Made by a program: the position numbers and the translations under genes. Shown piece by piece: positions 8,107-15,783 of a stretch of DNA of 30,982 bases. The DNA is from a virus: the IMG/VR virus record IMGVR_UViG_3300025874_000857, positions 1-30,982 of that record; one strand, 5' to 3'. The first letter of the stretch is position 1; the number at the start of each line of letters is the position of its first letter. The notes below the pieces were generated by a model. The model was not told where the DNA came from and did not search any database. It worked only from the letters and a program-made list of their open reading frames with translations.

Positions 8107-8766
8107 ATGTTTAATGTTCGCGTAATTTCTCATAGCAAACCAGCTATTGGAGTCGAATTAAAAGATGATTTGTTACAAATGGTCGCATACTGTGCTCGTG
8201 TGTCAAACCCAAGTAATCAAAATAATGAAGCGAGCGCTGAAAAACTAGTTAATTACTTGATTAAACATCAACATTGGTCTCCATTAGAGATGGTTAGTGT
8301 TTGTATGGAGGTAGATACTACTAGGGATATTGCTCGACAAATCCTTAGACATCGATCTTTTTCCTTTCAAGAGTTTAGTCAAAGATACGCTGATCCAACT
8401 AAAGATCTAAGCTTTGTAACTCGTGAAGCAAGACTACAAGACGATAAGAACCGTCAAAACTCTGTTGATATTCCTATGGAAGATTCTATTCATCATATAT
8501 GGGAATCATATCAAGAGGTCATTATTGAACGTTGTAAGCACGCGTATGAATGGGCTATTAGTGCCGGTATTGCTAAGGAACAGGCAAGAGCAATTCTTCC
8601 TGAAGGTTTAACAATGTCTCGTATGTATGTCAATGGTACATTAAGATCTTGGATTCACTATATTCAGCTTCGAGCATCAAATGGTACTCAGAAAGAACAT
8701 CAAGAGATCGCTAAAGCATGTGCAGAAGCTATATACCAAATATTCCCTCTCGACGATGTCATATAA
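8107..8766 (+). CDS. thyX: flavin-dependent thymidylate synthase ThyX
   Basis: A 219-residue enzyme making dTMP from dUMP with FAD, NADPH and methylene-tetrahydrofolate. The ThyX signature R-H-R-x7-S-x-R is exact (81-93, RHRSFSFQEFSQR). Other family stretches are HWSPLEM, DIARQILRH and ILPEGLTMSRMYVNGTLRSW. Length is typical. It supplies thymidylate for phage replication with the NrdAB-NrdC set. If the upstream cluster modifies thymine, its 5-hydroxymethyl-dUMP precursor would need a different enzyme, which is not in this window. Confidence 0.96.
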   Translation: MFNVRVISHSKPAIGVELKDDLLQMVAYCARVSNPSNQNNEASAEKLVNYLIKHQHWSPLEMVSVCMEVDTTRDIARQILRHRSFSFQEFSQRYADPTKDLSFVTREARLQDDKNRQNSVDIPMEDSIHHIWESYQEVIIERCKHAYEWAISAGIAKEQARAILPEGLTMSRMYVNGTLRSWIHYIQLRASNGTQKEHQEIAKACAEAIYQIFPLDDVI

Positions 8767-8783
8767 CTAAATGATCTAAAAAA

Positions 8784-8800
8784 AGTGAATTAATTTCACT
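8784..8800. repeat. short inverted repeat upstream of the 8808 promoter
   Basis: AGTGAA (8784-8789) and TTCACT (8795-8800) can pair in a 6-bp stem with a 5-base loop. The same sequence family forms the larger stem at 27770-27808, and a half copy (AGTGAAA) precedes the 29383 promoter. It is probably part of a promoter stem-loop cassette. Confidence 0.55.
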
Positions 8801-8807
8801 AAAACAG

Positions 8808-8836
8808 TTTACAAACTCCTTTCTTTATGATATAAT
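8808..8836 (+). promoter_or_regulatory. early-type promoter for the 8873-10501 small genes
   Basis: TTTACA (8808-8813), a 17-base spacer and TATAAT (8831-8836) preceded by TGA. The leader to the ATG at 8873 is almost identical to that of the 29383 promoter and carries AAAGAAAGGAA as ribosome-binding site. Confidence 0.88.
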
Positions 8837-8875
8837 ATACCTATATTAAATGATAAAGAAAGGAACTACATTATG
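8826..8875 (+). repeat. duplicated promoter-leader module, copy 1
   Basis: The 50 bases from the extended -10 region to the start codon match 29401-29450 with one difference (T versus C, three bases before the ATG). A further 17-base match, ATAACTAAATGATCTAA, lies upstream of both (8763-8779 and 29348-29364), next to the thyX and phoH stops. The genes downstream are unrelated. Confidence 0.9.
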
Positions 8876-9265
8876 AAAGACTTAATTACTGAAACAAACA
8901 ACCTTCTAGCTCTCATGCAAAACAACCTTCGAGACTTCTACGCTAAAAGCGAATACGCTGGAGACAATCCAGAAGATTATGCTGATGAAAGAATGGAAGG
9001 AATTAACTACATCTTCGAAGAAGGTCGTAATTTTATCAAGCTTGTTAAGACAGAAGAAAGTCAATATGATGGAGATCTTAGATCTTCAGTCGTTGGTTTC
9101 ATTGTTAAAAAAGCTCCTAAAGCAATCGATAACAAAACAAACGAACCATTTAAAGTTGGTGATATGCTAATGGCAGCTGGATGGAGCAAGCCGGCTACTA
9201 ACTTTGCTAGAGGTAACATATTCGATAGTTACCAGTCAGAGTCAATTCGTTGGACAGGAATTTAA
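8873..9265 (+). CDS. hypothetical early protein, 130 residues
   Basis: First gene behind the 8808 promoter, with AAAGAAAGGAA before the ATG. The first 60 residues look helical and acidic. The C-terminal half (VGDMLMAAGWSKPATNFARGNIFD) has a helix-turn-helix-like cadence, but no known family is evident. Strong early-type expression hints at a host-interaction role; this is inference. Confidence 0.75.
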   Translation: MKDLITETNNLLALMQNNLRDFYAKSEYAGDNPEDYADERMEGINYIFEEGRNFIKLVKTEESQYDGDLRSSVVGFIVKKAPKAIDNKTNEPFKVGDMLMAAGWSKPATNFARGNIFDSYQSESIRWTGI

Positions 9266-9275
9266 GGAGAATATT

Positions 9276-9443
9276 ATGAACCTAGAACAAATTATCAAAA
9301 GCCTAATAAAAGAAACTCTTACTGAAGAACAGGTAAGAGACATAGTTGGAGCACCAACTCTTGAAGAATCTATAACCTGCGTGTGCGGCGATCGACTTGA
9401 TGAATGCAAAGAATCTTACGAACACATGACACATGGAGTATAA
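9276..9443 (+). CDS. small acidic hypothetical protein
   Basis: A 55-residue protein. ATG 9276 follows AAGGAGAATATT and is preferred to the upstream in-frame ATG at 9204 inside the previous gene. It has a helical first half and a CVCGDRLDEC cysteine cluster too irregular to call a zinc site. It is part of the early small-gene run; function unknown. Confidence 0.6.
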   Translation: MNLEQIIKSLIKETLTEEQVRDIVGAPTLEESITCVCGDRLDECKESYEHMTHGV

Positions 9444-9444
9444 T

Positions 9445-9765
9445 ATGAGTAGAACTAATTCTTATGTAATGACAGCTCACGCTGAATCAGCAGGCGATAT
9501 GCTTGAACTTCAAACTGTTAGAAATGCTATTAAGACCATCAATAAGATGGCTAAAGAAACTGATAGAATGAATCAATATCGATATGACTCAGGTTGGACT
9601 GATGTTTTACTACCCTTGACACCAAAATATCGTGTTAATGTTATGCCTCGTGGACCACGTACTAAAGCAGCAATCGCTGATGGTCGTAGCCCAAGAGCTT
9701 ATGATTCATGTCTTCCAATGCGACATGCAGAAAGACTTGATGTATATATCCATGAACGTTCATAG
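9445..9765 (+). CDS. hypothetical early protein, 106 residues
   Basis: ATG 9445 follows GGAGTATA and the preceding stop by one base. The protein has an N-terminal helical region, a central WTDVLLPLTPKYRVNVMPRGP stretch (hydrophobic strand plus basic turn) and a basic C-terminus. No family is recognised. Confidence 0.65.
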   Translation: MSRTNSYVMTAHAESAGDMLELQTVRNAIKTINKMAKETDRMNQYRYDSGWTDVLLPLTPKYRVNVMPRGPRTKAAIADGRSPRAYDSCLPMRHAERLDVYIHERS

Positions 9766-9776
9766 AGTTATTGCTA

Positions 9777-10001
9777 ATGTTAAGAGCTTTTAAAGAAGTT
9801 ACTAATTGGGATGAATGTAAACATCCAGTTCTAAACCACACATATATCTTAAATGAGCAAGGTCATTGCGTTGGATTTAGATCAACAATATCTAAACAGT
9901 ATAAAGAATTTAGTAAACCTATGAAAGGATTTTCTAAATCTCGTAGAAAATTTATTGAACTTAAACCAGTTGAAAAATATATGGAGTCTGGAAATGTATA
10001 A
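9777..10001 (+). CDS. small basic hypothetical protein
   Basis: A 74-residue, lysine-rich protein starting MLRAFKEVTNWDEC. The ATG at 9777 is chosen over TTG 9771; the ribosome-binding site is weak (AGAG). It has a serine/lysine patch (KGFSKSRRKF) and no recognised domain. It overlaps the next gene by 8 bases. Confidence 0.5.
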   Translation: MLRAFKEVTNWDECKHPVLNHTYILNEQGHCVGFRSTISKQYKEFSKPMKGFSKSRRKFIELKPVEKYMESGNV

Positions 10002-10170
10002 GAGTACAGCTATTATAGTATTAGTTGCGGCAGTAATTAGTTTTTTATTGGGATCTATTTTAGGTTCAACATCAGTACAAAATTCATGGAGATTAGATGC
10101 GGCTCAAACATCTTGTGCTCAATTTAATCCATTAAATGGACATTTTGAATGGATCGAGGTATCAAAATAA
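9994..10170 (+). CDS. small membrane-anchored hypothetical protein
   Basis: A 58-residue protein with one N-terminal hydrophobic segment (IIVLVAAVISFLLGSIL, about 6-22), then a short polar domain ending FEWIEVSK. The pattern is a single-pass, inner-membrane protein with a periplasmic tail, or an uncleaved signal anchor. ATG 9994 follows TGGAG by about 7 bases. Its stop overlaps the next ATG. Confidence 0.6.
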   Translation: MYKSTAIIVLVAAVISFLLGSILGSTSVQNSWRLDAAQTSCAQFNPLNGHFEWIEVSK

Positions 10171-10325
10171 TGGTTGAATATTGGGTTGTAAAATTTACTA
10201 AAAACGATAATGATCCACTTCATGAATATCTTTTTGCTATTGAAAAAGACGCAGAAAGCTTTAAAAAAGATATGGATGAAAGGGGTTATATAACATCAAT
10301 TGCACGGAACGAGGAATTTCTATAA
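10170..10325 (+). CDS. very small acidic hypothetical protein
   Basis: A 51-residue protein (MVEYWVVKFTKND start, ARNEEFL end), translationally coupled on both sides by single-base stop/start overlaps (TAATG). It shows an alternating strand then a helix rich in K/D/E. No family is recognised. Confidence 0.55.
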   Translation: MVEYWVVKFTKNDNDPLHEYLFAIEKDAESFKKDMDERGYITSIARNEEFL

Positions 10326-10501
10326 TGGAATATTTAATTGCTTTAATAACTATAGTTGGTGTTGGATATACTTCATATATCATTGGACTTAAAGAGGGTG
10401 GTGCTAAAATGATTGATTCCTTGGAATACTTAGGGATTATTATTGTCGATGAAAAGGACAATGTTTGGCCAAATAAACTGTATAATCCTAATAGTAAATA
10501 A
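10325..10501 (+). CDS. small membrane-associated hypothetical protein
   Basis: A 58-residue protein with an N-terminal hydrophobic segment (LIALITIVGVGYTSYIIGL, 4-22) and a short soluble tail. It is the last gene of the early small-gene run, coupled to the preceding gene by TAATG. Function is unknown. Confidence 0.55.
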   Translation: MEYLIALITIVGVGYTSYIIGLKEGGAKMIDSLEYLGIIIVDEKDNVWPNKLYNPNSK

Positions 10502-10509
10502 AATTTTAT

Positions 10510-10517
10510 TATAAATA
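10510..10517 (+). promoter_or_regulatory. T4-type late promoter box before the capsid-cargo block
   Basis: TATAAATA, the exact T4 late -10 consensus, lies in the short intergenic gap before the 10557 gene. Transcription from it would give a leader containing AGGAG (10537-10541). About three chance copies per strand are expected in sequence this AT-rich, so its intergenic position upstream of late-type genes is the main support. Confidence 0.5.
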
Positions 10518-10521
10518 GTAT

Positions 10522-10550
10522 TGTACATTTACTAACAGGAGTGTTATAAT
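10522..10550 (+). promoter_or_regulatory. weaker early-type promoter before 10557
   Basis: TGTACA (10522-10527), a 17-base spacer ending in TGT, and TATAAT (10545-10550). The -35 is less good than in the other copies. The predicted start of transcription would fall on or beside the ATG at 10557, so a message from here would be nearly leaderless. Confidence 0.4.
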
Positions 10551-10556
10551 ACAATT

Positions 10557-11921
10557 ATGAAAAGTTTTTTATCACTAGAACCAATTAAAGAAGCAGTTAG
10601 ACTTGCTCCTGGTCAATTAAAAAAACCTAATGCTAATACAGGCGAGGCTCGAATTGATATTCTTGCAAGACTTATACGAGATGGAAAACCTCTCGAACTA
10701 GCAAAGGGTGGAACCTTTAAAGTAACTGAAATTGAAGATGCTTTAGCTCAAATAGAAATATTTAAGAAGCTTGAAAAGCCATTTAATCTTCATGGTGATG
10801 GTAAAACTATTAGCTCATCAGATCTTGGTAAAAGCAAAGTCTTTGGCGGGGGCGGTGGAGCTGGTGGCGGAACCAAGAATACTCAAATCACTGAAAGTCA
10901 TCAATGCGTTATTTGTCAAGCAATGCTAGACAATGGAATACAGTCAGAAGAGTTCTTTATGAATGAAGAAATCTTAAAGGCTGCATATAAAAGAGTATAT
11001 GTTGATGCTACATACGAAGAAATTGCTAGTGTAGAGGATGGTTGGTTTCATTCTTCATACGAATCAGCTAAAATTCTCGTTAAAGAGGGTTATATCAATA
11101 AGTCTCAAACATTCCATAGAAACAGTAAATTAATGAATACTGTTTATGCATACAAAAACGTTGCATATAAAAATTCAGATCAAAAACCGGTTAAAGATGA
11201 TAAGTGGAATCCAGGTGATTTTTGGGCTGTTGAAAAATCTTTTGATCTTAAATCTCTAAATACGGATTCTATTGCTGGATATAATAAATCTTTGCTTCAA
11301 GCATTTGTTGATAGACAACTAGTTGCTATATCACTTAAGCTTGTTAAAAAGAAAGCAAAGGCTAAAGAATATAATGTCAAACTACCACCTGATACTGATG
11401 ATCATAAGCTATTAAAAATATTACTCCAAGGCGAAAAACGAGGAACTTTTTGGTCTAACAAAGGTGCTACTATTCTCTTTGACGAAGGTAAATTTGATCT
11501 AAGAGCCGGTTCTGCTGGTGGCGCGATAAAAGGAGAAATTGCTCTTAAAACTGCTAGAGGCGGCGGCGCTGGATATGGTATCATGCAAGACGCTTTAAAG
11601 CTTGTTATGAGAAAGAAAATACCAGACAATGGTAAAATCAATGCGATGGCAAAGAAAATAGTTAAAGGTGATAAGCGATCTATTGCAATATTTCATAAAA
11701 TGTATAGTCATTTCTATAAAAACGAAAGCTATGAAACCTTTGAAAAAGAATTACTTAGTAAAGACGTTTATTGGGTTGGATCTAAGATGGCATGTCTATA
11801 TGTTGTATACATAGTAGATCAAAACACTGGAACAAAAGCTAATAGATGGCTAACTAAAATTATTAACTATGCTGGATCTAAATCCGAAGACTCTAGCGCA
11901 TACGTAAAGGTATATGAATAA
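10557..11921 (+). CDS. putative capsid-targeted protein, 454 residues
   Basis: The N-terminus MKSFLSLEPIKE|A has the M-K-x-F start and an I-x-E|A site at 10-13, like T4 internal-protein capsid-targeting sequences. A domain at about 30-110 ends in a glycine-rich FGGGGGAGGGTKN linker, followed by ESHQCVICQAM and a larger C-terminal region with a second glycine-rich stretch (about 320-345, AGSAGGAIKGEI). The length and glycine linkers suggest an enzyme, but I recognise no catalytic set. AGGAG lies 15 bases before the ATG, which is unusually far. The stop overlaps the next ATG. It would be the first gene of the late-type block. Confidence 0.7.
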   Translation: MKSFLSLEPIKEAVRLAPGQLKKPNANTGEARIDILARLIRDGKPLELAKGGTFKVTEIEDALAQIEIFKKLEKPFNLHGDGKTISSSDLGKSKVFGGGGGAGGGTKNTQITESHQCVICQAMLDNGIQSEEFFMNEEILKAAYKRVYVDATYEEIASVEDGWFHSSYESAKILVKEGYINKSQTFHRNSKLMNTVYAYKNVAYKNSDQKPVKDDKWNPGDFWAVEKSFDLKSLNTDSIAGYNKSLLQAFVDRQLVAISLKLVKKKAKAKEYNVKLPPDTDDHKLLKILLQGEKRGTFWSNKGATILFDEGKFDLRAGSAGGAIKGEIALKTARGGGAGYGIMQDALKLVMRKKIPDNGKINAMAKKIVKGDKRSIAIFHKMYSHFYKNESYETFEKELLSKDVYWVGSKMACLYVVYIVDQNTGTKANRWLTKIINYAGSKSEDSSAYVKVYE

Positions 11922-13162
11922 TGAAAGGATTTAAAAATCAACTGGCTGAAGCCGCAGGAAAGAATACTCATATGATTCATATTGAGGATCTTATTCTTGA
12001 CGGCGGAGTTAAGGGAGCGCGCCAAGCTATACTTGCATTGAGATCATTGCGAGATATGCTGTCTGGTAACGCAAAATCTGCAGTAGACGTTACTGTTAAA
12101 TGGGATGGCGCTCCCGCCGTATTTGCTGGAGAAGATCCATCTGATGGTCAATTCTTTGTAGCAAAGAAAGGTATATTTAATGCTAATCCAAAGATCTATA
12201 AATCTCATGCTGATATTGATGCTGATACTTCTGGTGATTTATCTAAAAAGTTAAAAATGGCCTTTGATTACATTAAGCCTCTTGGTGTAAAAGGGGTGAT
12301 TCAGGGTGACTTTATGTTTGATAAGTCAGACCTTAAAACAGAAAGCATAAATGGAGTTAAGCATATAGTTTTCCATCCTAATACAATTGCTTATGCTGTT
12401 CCAACTGGATCTGATTTGGCTAAAGAAATTGGAAGAGCTAAGATTGGTATAGTATGGCATACAATATATAGTGGAGCAACATTTGAAACAATGAGAGCTG
12501 AATTTGGTAAAGAAATTGTACCAAAATTAAAAGCTTCAAAAGATGTTTGGATGGTCGATGCTACTTTATCTGATTTATCAGGAACTGCTACATTAACCAA
12601 AAAAGATACTGAATTACTCAATAGTAAACTTTCAGCTGCTGGAAAGTTATTTAAAAAAATATCTGGATCTACTCTTAAAGAGTTAGAATCAAACAAAGAA
12701 CTAAACCTCATTATTAACGTGTATAACAATAGGAAAGTCAGAGAAGGTCAAAGAATCACAGATACTAAGAAACATGCTACTGGTCTTATTATGTTTGTCC
12801 AAGATCGTTATCAAAAAGAAATTGACAAGAGAAGCAGTCAAAAGGGTAAAGATACTCAAATTGCTAAAAGAGATCAATTACTTGCATTTTTTGACAAATC
12901 TAATCTAAAAAACTTACAGAATGTGTTTGATTTGCAAAATTTAGTAGTAGATAGCAAATTAATTATTATAAATAAACTAAATGGTTTAAACAAAATTGGT
13001 ACTTTTGTTAAGACTAAATCCGGATTTAAAGTAACCAACCCTGAAGGTTTTGTTGCTATAGATCGTATGGAAGGTGGAGCAGTTAAATTAGTTGATAGAT
13101 TAGAATTTTCTACCAACAACTTTAGCAAAGACATTATTAAAGGTTGGGACAATCCTAACTAA
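11921..13162 (+). CDS. ligase-like nucleotidyltransferase (DUF6267-like), putatively capsid-targeted
   Basis: A 413-residue protein. KWDGAP (K60-D62-G63) matches motif I of covalent nucleotidyltransferases (DNA/RNA ligases, capping enzymes), where Lys carries AMP. QGDFMF (128-133) resembles motif III, EGFVAI (375-380) motif IV and VKLVDR (388-393) motif V. I recall this family in T4-like marine phages as DUF6267; I could not search it. A ligase that seals nicked RNA or DNA is likely, but the substrate is not shown. The start MKGFKNQLAE|A carries an L-x-E|A site at 8-11, a capsid-targeting tag. It is coupled to its neighbour by TAATG. Confidence 0.75.
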   Translation: MKGFKNQLAEAAGKNTHMIHIEDLILDGGVKGARQAILALRSLRDMLSGNAKSAVDVTVKWDGAPAVFAGEDPSDGQFFVAKKGIFNANPKIYKSHADIDADTSGDLSKKLKMAFDYIKPLGVKGVIQGDFMFDKSDLKTESINGVKHIVFHPNTIAYAVPTGSDLAKEIGRAKIGIVWHTIYSGATFETMRAEFGKEIVPKLKASKDVWMVDATLSDLSGTATLTKKDTELLNSKLSAAGKLFKKISGSTLKELESNKELNLIINVYNNRKVREGQRITDTKKHATGLIMFVQDRYQKEIDKRSSQKGKDTQIAKRDQLLAFFDKSNLKNLQNVFDLQNLVVDSKLIIINKLNGLNKIGTFVKTKSGFKVTNPEGFVAIDRMEGGAVKLVDRLEFSTNNFSKDIIKGWDNPN

Positions 13163-13180
13163 ATGGAACCGAGGATAAAC

Positions 13181-13567
13181 ATGAAATCATTTAAAGAACA
13201 CGAAGCAGAACTATCTGAAGATAGTGGCGATTTTTCAGAAGCTATGTCACTTGCACATAGAATGAAAATGAAAGCCAGCTTCAGAAAAAACAAAGCTAAA
13301 ATTGCTCTAGGTAAAAAGAAAGCAGCAAGAAAATTAGCATCCCCAGAAAAACTCAAAGGTCGTGCCACGAAAAAAGCTCGTGATATTATGATACAAAAAA
13401 TACTTAAGAATAAAAAGAAAGGTGATCTATCATTTGCTGGCAGAGCTGGTATTGAAAAGAGATTAGCATCTAAAAAAGGAGCAATTGCAAAGATTGCTAA
13501 AAAGTTACTACCAGCAATTAAGAAAGCTGATAGAGCTAAATTGAAGAGCAAAGGTAAAGACAAATAA
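13181..13567 (+). CDS. lysine-rich putative internal head protein
   Basis: A 128-residue protein. ATG 13181 follows GAGGATAAAC and yields MKSFKEHEAELSE|D, matching the other tagged N-termini; an upstream ATG (13163) lacks this context. The rest is about one-quarter lysine plus arginine (GKKKAARKLA, KNKKKGDL, SKKGAIAKIAKK), as expected for a DNA-binding internal protein. No folded domain is recognised. A 134-codon antisense frame over it mirrors the codon bias and is not a gene. Confidence 0.75.
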   Translation: MKSFKEHEAELSEDSGDFSEAMSLAHRMKMKASFRKNKAKIALGKKKAARKLASPEKLKGRATKKARDIMIQKILKNKKKGDLSFAGRAGIEKRLASKKGAIAKIAKKLLPAIKKADRAKLKSKGKDK

Positions 13568-13568
13568 T

Positions 13569-14756
13569 ATGGAAATTAAAAGTTTTAGCGACTATTTAAC
13601 TGAAGCTAAAGGCGAAGTCTATTTCGTCTTTGGTAGATTTAATCCACCAACTTCAGGCCATGAGAAACTTTTTGACAAGCTAAAGAAAACGGCTGGTAGT
13701 AATCCATATCGTATATATGGTTCAAAATCACAAGATGCTAAGAAAAATCCTTTATCGTTTAAAGAAAAGATAAAATTCTTACGCAAAATGTTTCCAAAAC
13801 ATGCGCGTAGCGTAATGGCTGATAGCGATGTTAGACACGTTATGGACATTGCTACTAAATTATATGACCAAGGTTATACCTCAGTAACTATGGTTGCAGG
13901 ATCAGATAGAGTTAAAGAGTTTGATACTCTTCTCAATAAATATAACGGTGTCGATTCTAGACATGGTTTCTATAACTTCGAAAATGGTATTAAAGTCGTT
14001 TCAGCTGGAGAAAGAGATCCAGATGCTGAAGGCGTTGAAGGTATGTCTGCATCTAAACTAAGAGCATATGCTTCAGATAACGATTTAGAAAATTTTACAA
14101 AAGGAATGCCTAAAGGCTATAAAGATTCAAAGGCATTATTTAATACTATTAGAAAGGGTATGGGTCTAAAAGAATCTCACATGCATCGAAAGCACGTTGA
14201 ACTAGAAACGGTATCAGAAAAAAGAGAACAGTTTATAACAGGTGATCTTTTTAAAGAAGGCGACGAAGTTGTGCTAAAAGAATCAAATCAAATTGGTGTT
14301 ATTCAAAGATGTGGTACTAACTTCCTAGTAGTTGAATTTGGCGACTGGAAGAAGAGAGTCTGGTTAGATGCTGTTGAACTATTAGATGAAAAGAAATATA
14401 CTGATATGGATTCTAAAGAAAAAGCAGCTCACGATAAAGAAAGACCTAATGCTCCTGAAAGCCAACACACTAAGAATTTTAAAAAGAAGTTTGGCGAAAT
14501 GAAAAGTTTTTCACAATCATTGGAAGAAGATGATGCTAAATCAGCACTTAAAAAGAAAGCTGAAAAATCAGGTATGCCTTATGGTATCCTAAAGAAAGTA
14601 TTTGATCGTGGTTATGCTGCTTGGAAAACAAGTCATAGACCAGGAACAAATCCAACTCAGTGGGGATTAGCTCGAGTTAACTCATTTACAACTAAATCAT
14701 CTGGAACATGGGGTAAAGCTGATAAAGATCTTGCGGCAAAGGTAAGGGGAAGTTGA
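13569..14756 (+). CDS. HxGH-type nucleotidyltransferase fused to a DUF5824-like C-terminus
   Basis: A 395-residue protein beginning MEIKSFSDYLTE|A (tag; L-x-E|A at 10-13). The nucleotidyltransferase domain (about 17-195) has FGRFNPPTSGH (21-31, the T/HxGH motif), an AGSDRV loop and GMSASKLRAY (the ISSxxIR-like motif). It transfers a nucleotide to a phosphate-containing acceptor such as a cytidylyl- or NMN-adenylyltransferase substrate. A small beta-barrel-like segment lies at about 226-272 (KEGDEVVLKE...RVWLDAVELL). The C-terminal region (about 311-395) has SHRPGTNPTQWGLARVNSF, which I recall as DUF5824. An internal MKSFSQSLEE|D at 311-320 looks like a second tag. Confidence 0.8.
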   Translation: MEIKSFSDYLTEAKGEVYFVFGRFNPPTSGHEKLFDKLKKTAGSNPYRIYGSKSQDAKKNPLSFKEKIKFLRKMFPKHARSVMADSDVRHVMDIATKLYDQGYTSVTMVAGSDRVKEFDTLLNKYNGVDSRHGFYNFENGIKVVSAGERDPDAEGVEGMSASKLRAYASDNDLENFTKGMPKGYKDSKALFNTIRKGMGLKESHMHRKHVELETVSEKREQFITGDLFKEGDEVVLKESNQIGVIQRCGTNFLVVEFGDWKKRVWLDAVELLDEKKYTDMDSKEKAAHDKERPNAPESQHTKNFKKKFGEMKSFSQSLEEDDAKSALKKKAEKSGMPYGILKKVFDRGYAAWKTSHRPGTNPTQWGLARVNSFTTKSSGTWGKADKDLAAKVRGS

Positions 14757-15118
14757 TGAAAACATTCAAAGAAATACAAGAAGCAAAATCAGCAGCATCA
14801 AGATTAACTAAACGTTTAAAAGGCAAAGGCGTTGATCTAGATAAGAGAGCTAAAGATCGTAAAGCTGAGCTGGATAGACTTAAAGCTAAGTATGCCAAAG
14901 AAGACTCCATCGATGAGTCTCCTCTTGTAATGGATGATATGGATATAGTTGATACTTTATTTAAAAAGATTAAAGAAGATATGTTTAAAGCTAGACGCCA
15001 AAAGAAATCTGAAAAGAACTGGCCTAAGCTACAAGCACTAGCTCAAATGGCTGGTTATGGTATTACAAAGAAAGGCCAAGCTAAAGATAAATCATTTAGA
15101 TACGATATTAAAAAATAA
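14756..15118 (+). CDS. lysine-rich putative internal head protein
   Basis: A 120-residue protein. ATG 14756 overlaps the preceding TGA and gives MKTFKEIQE|AKS, very close to the T4 internal-protein tag; TTG 14753 is an alternative. It has a basic, helical body with KRLKGKGVDLDKRAKDRKAE and a C-terminal MAGYGITKKGQAKDKSFRYD. It probably binds DNA in the head. No enzyme motif is seen. It is coupled to the next gene by TAATG. Confidence 0.75.
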   Translation: MKTFKEIQEAKSAASRLTKRLKGKGVDLDKRAKDRKAELDRLKAKYAKEDSIDESPLVMDDMDIVDTLFKKIKEDMFKARRQKKSEKNWPKLQALAQMAGYGITKKGQAKDKSFRYDIKK

Positions 15119-15783
15119 TGGATAATTTTAAAGAACATTTTGACTTAATGGAAGGCGTAAACGATCCTTCTATTTTTAAAGCGGTATTCCTAGCAGGTGG
15201 CCCAGGTTCTGGTAAATCATTTGTTGTAGGTAAAACAGCTTTACAAGCATTAGGTTTTAGATTAATTAATTCTGACGATGCTTTTGAAAAGGGATTAAAG
15301 AAAGCAGGACTTACTGCGTCTCCAGAAGATATTGCATCAGCTCAAGGTCAAGCTGTAAGAGCTAGAGCAAAAGCTATTACTGGTAAGAAAATGAACTTTG
15401 CTCTTCAAGGTAGAATGGGTATTGTTATTGATGGTACTGGTAAGGACTATGCTAAGATTAAAAAGCAAGTTGATATGTTAAGAGAAATTGGCTATGCTGT
15501 TCATATGATATTTGTTAATACAGATTTAGAAACTGCATTAGAAAGAAACAAGTTAAGACCTCGATCTTTAGAAGACGGTTTAGTTACTAAAATGTGGAAA
15601 GATGTTCAAAAGAATATTGGTAAATTTCAAGGATTATTTAGAAATAGATTATTAATAGTTGATAACTCTAAAGGCTCTGACATTGATAGTCAGACGATTG
15701 GGGCGTTTAAAAGAATAAAAACTTGGGCTGATAAAGCTCCTGAAAATGCAATTGCTGTAAGATGGATAAAAGGACAAAAATAA
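15118..15783 (+). CDS. zeta-toxin/polynucleotide-kinase-like P-loop kinase, putatively capsid-targeted
   Basis: A 221-residue protein beginning MDNFKEHFDLME|G (L-x-E|G at 10-13). Walker A is GGPGSGKS (27-34). INSDDAFE, VIDGTGKDYAKI and HMIFVNTDLETALERN give a zeta-toxin/PNK-like kinase core, with RPRSLEDGLV as the likely lid arginines. It should phosphorylate a small sugar-nucleotide or a nucleic-acid end. It lies between other tagged genes and is coupled by TAATG on both sides. Its tag, with those of the ligase-like and nucleotidyltransferase proteins, argues for delivery with the genome. Confidence 0.8.
   Translation: MDNFKEHFDLMEGVNDPSIFKAVFLAGGPGSGKSFVVGKTALQALGFRLINSDDAFEKGLKKAGLTASPEDIASAQGQAVRARAKAITGKKMNFALQGRMGIVIDGTGKDYAKIKKQVDMLREIGYAVHMIFVNTDLETALERNKLRPRSLEDGLVTKMWKDVQKNIGKFQGLFRNRLLIVDNSKGSDIDSQTIGAFKRIKTWADKAPENAIAVRWIKGQK

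Noticed and set aside
13159-13563. 134-codon antisense open frame
   Set aside because: It mirrors the lysine-rich 13181 gene; the sense frame has a ribosome-binding site, the capsid tag and proper overlaps, and every supported gene here is on the + strand.
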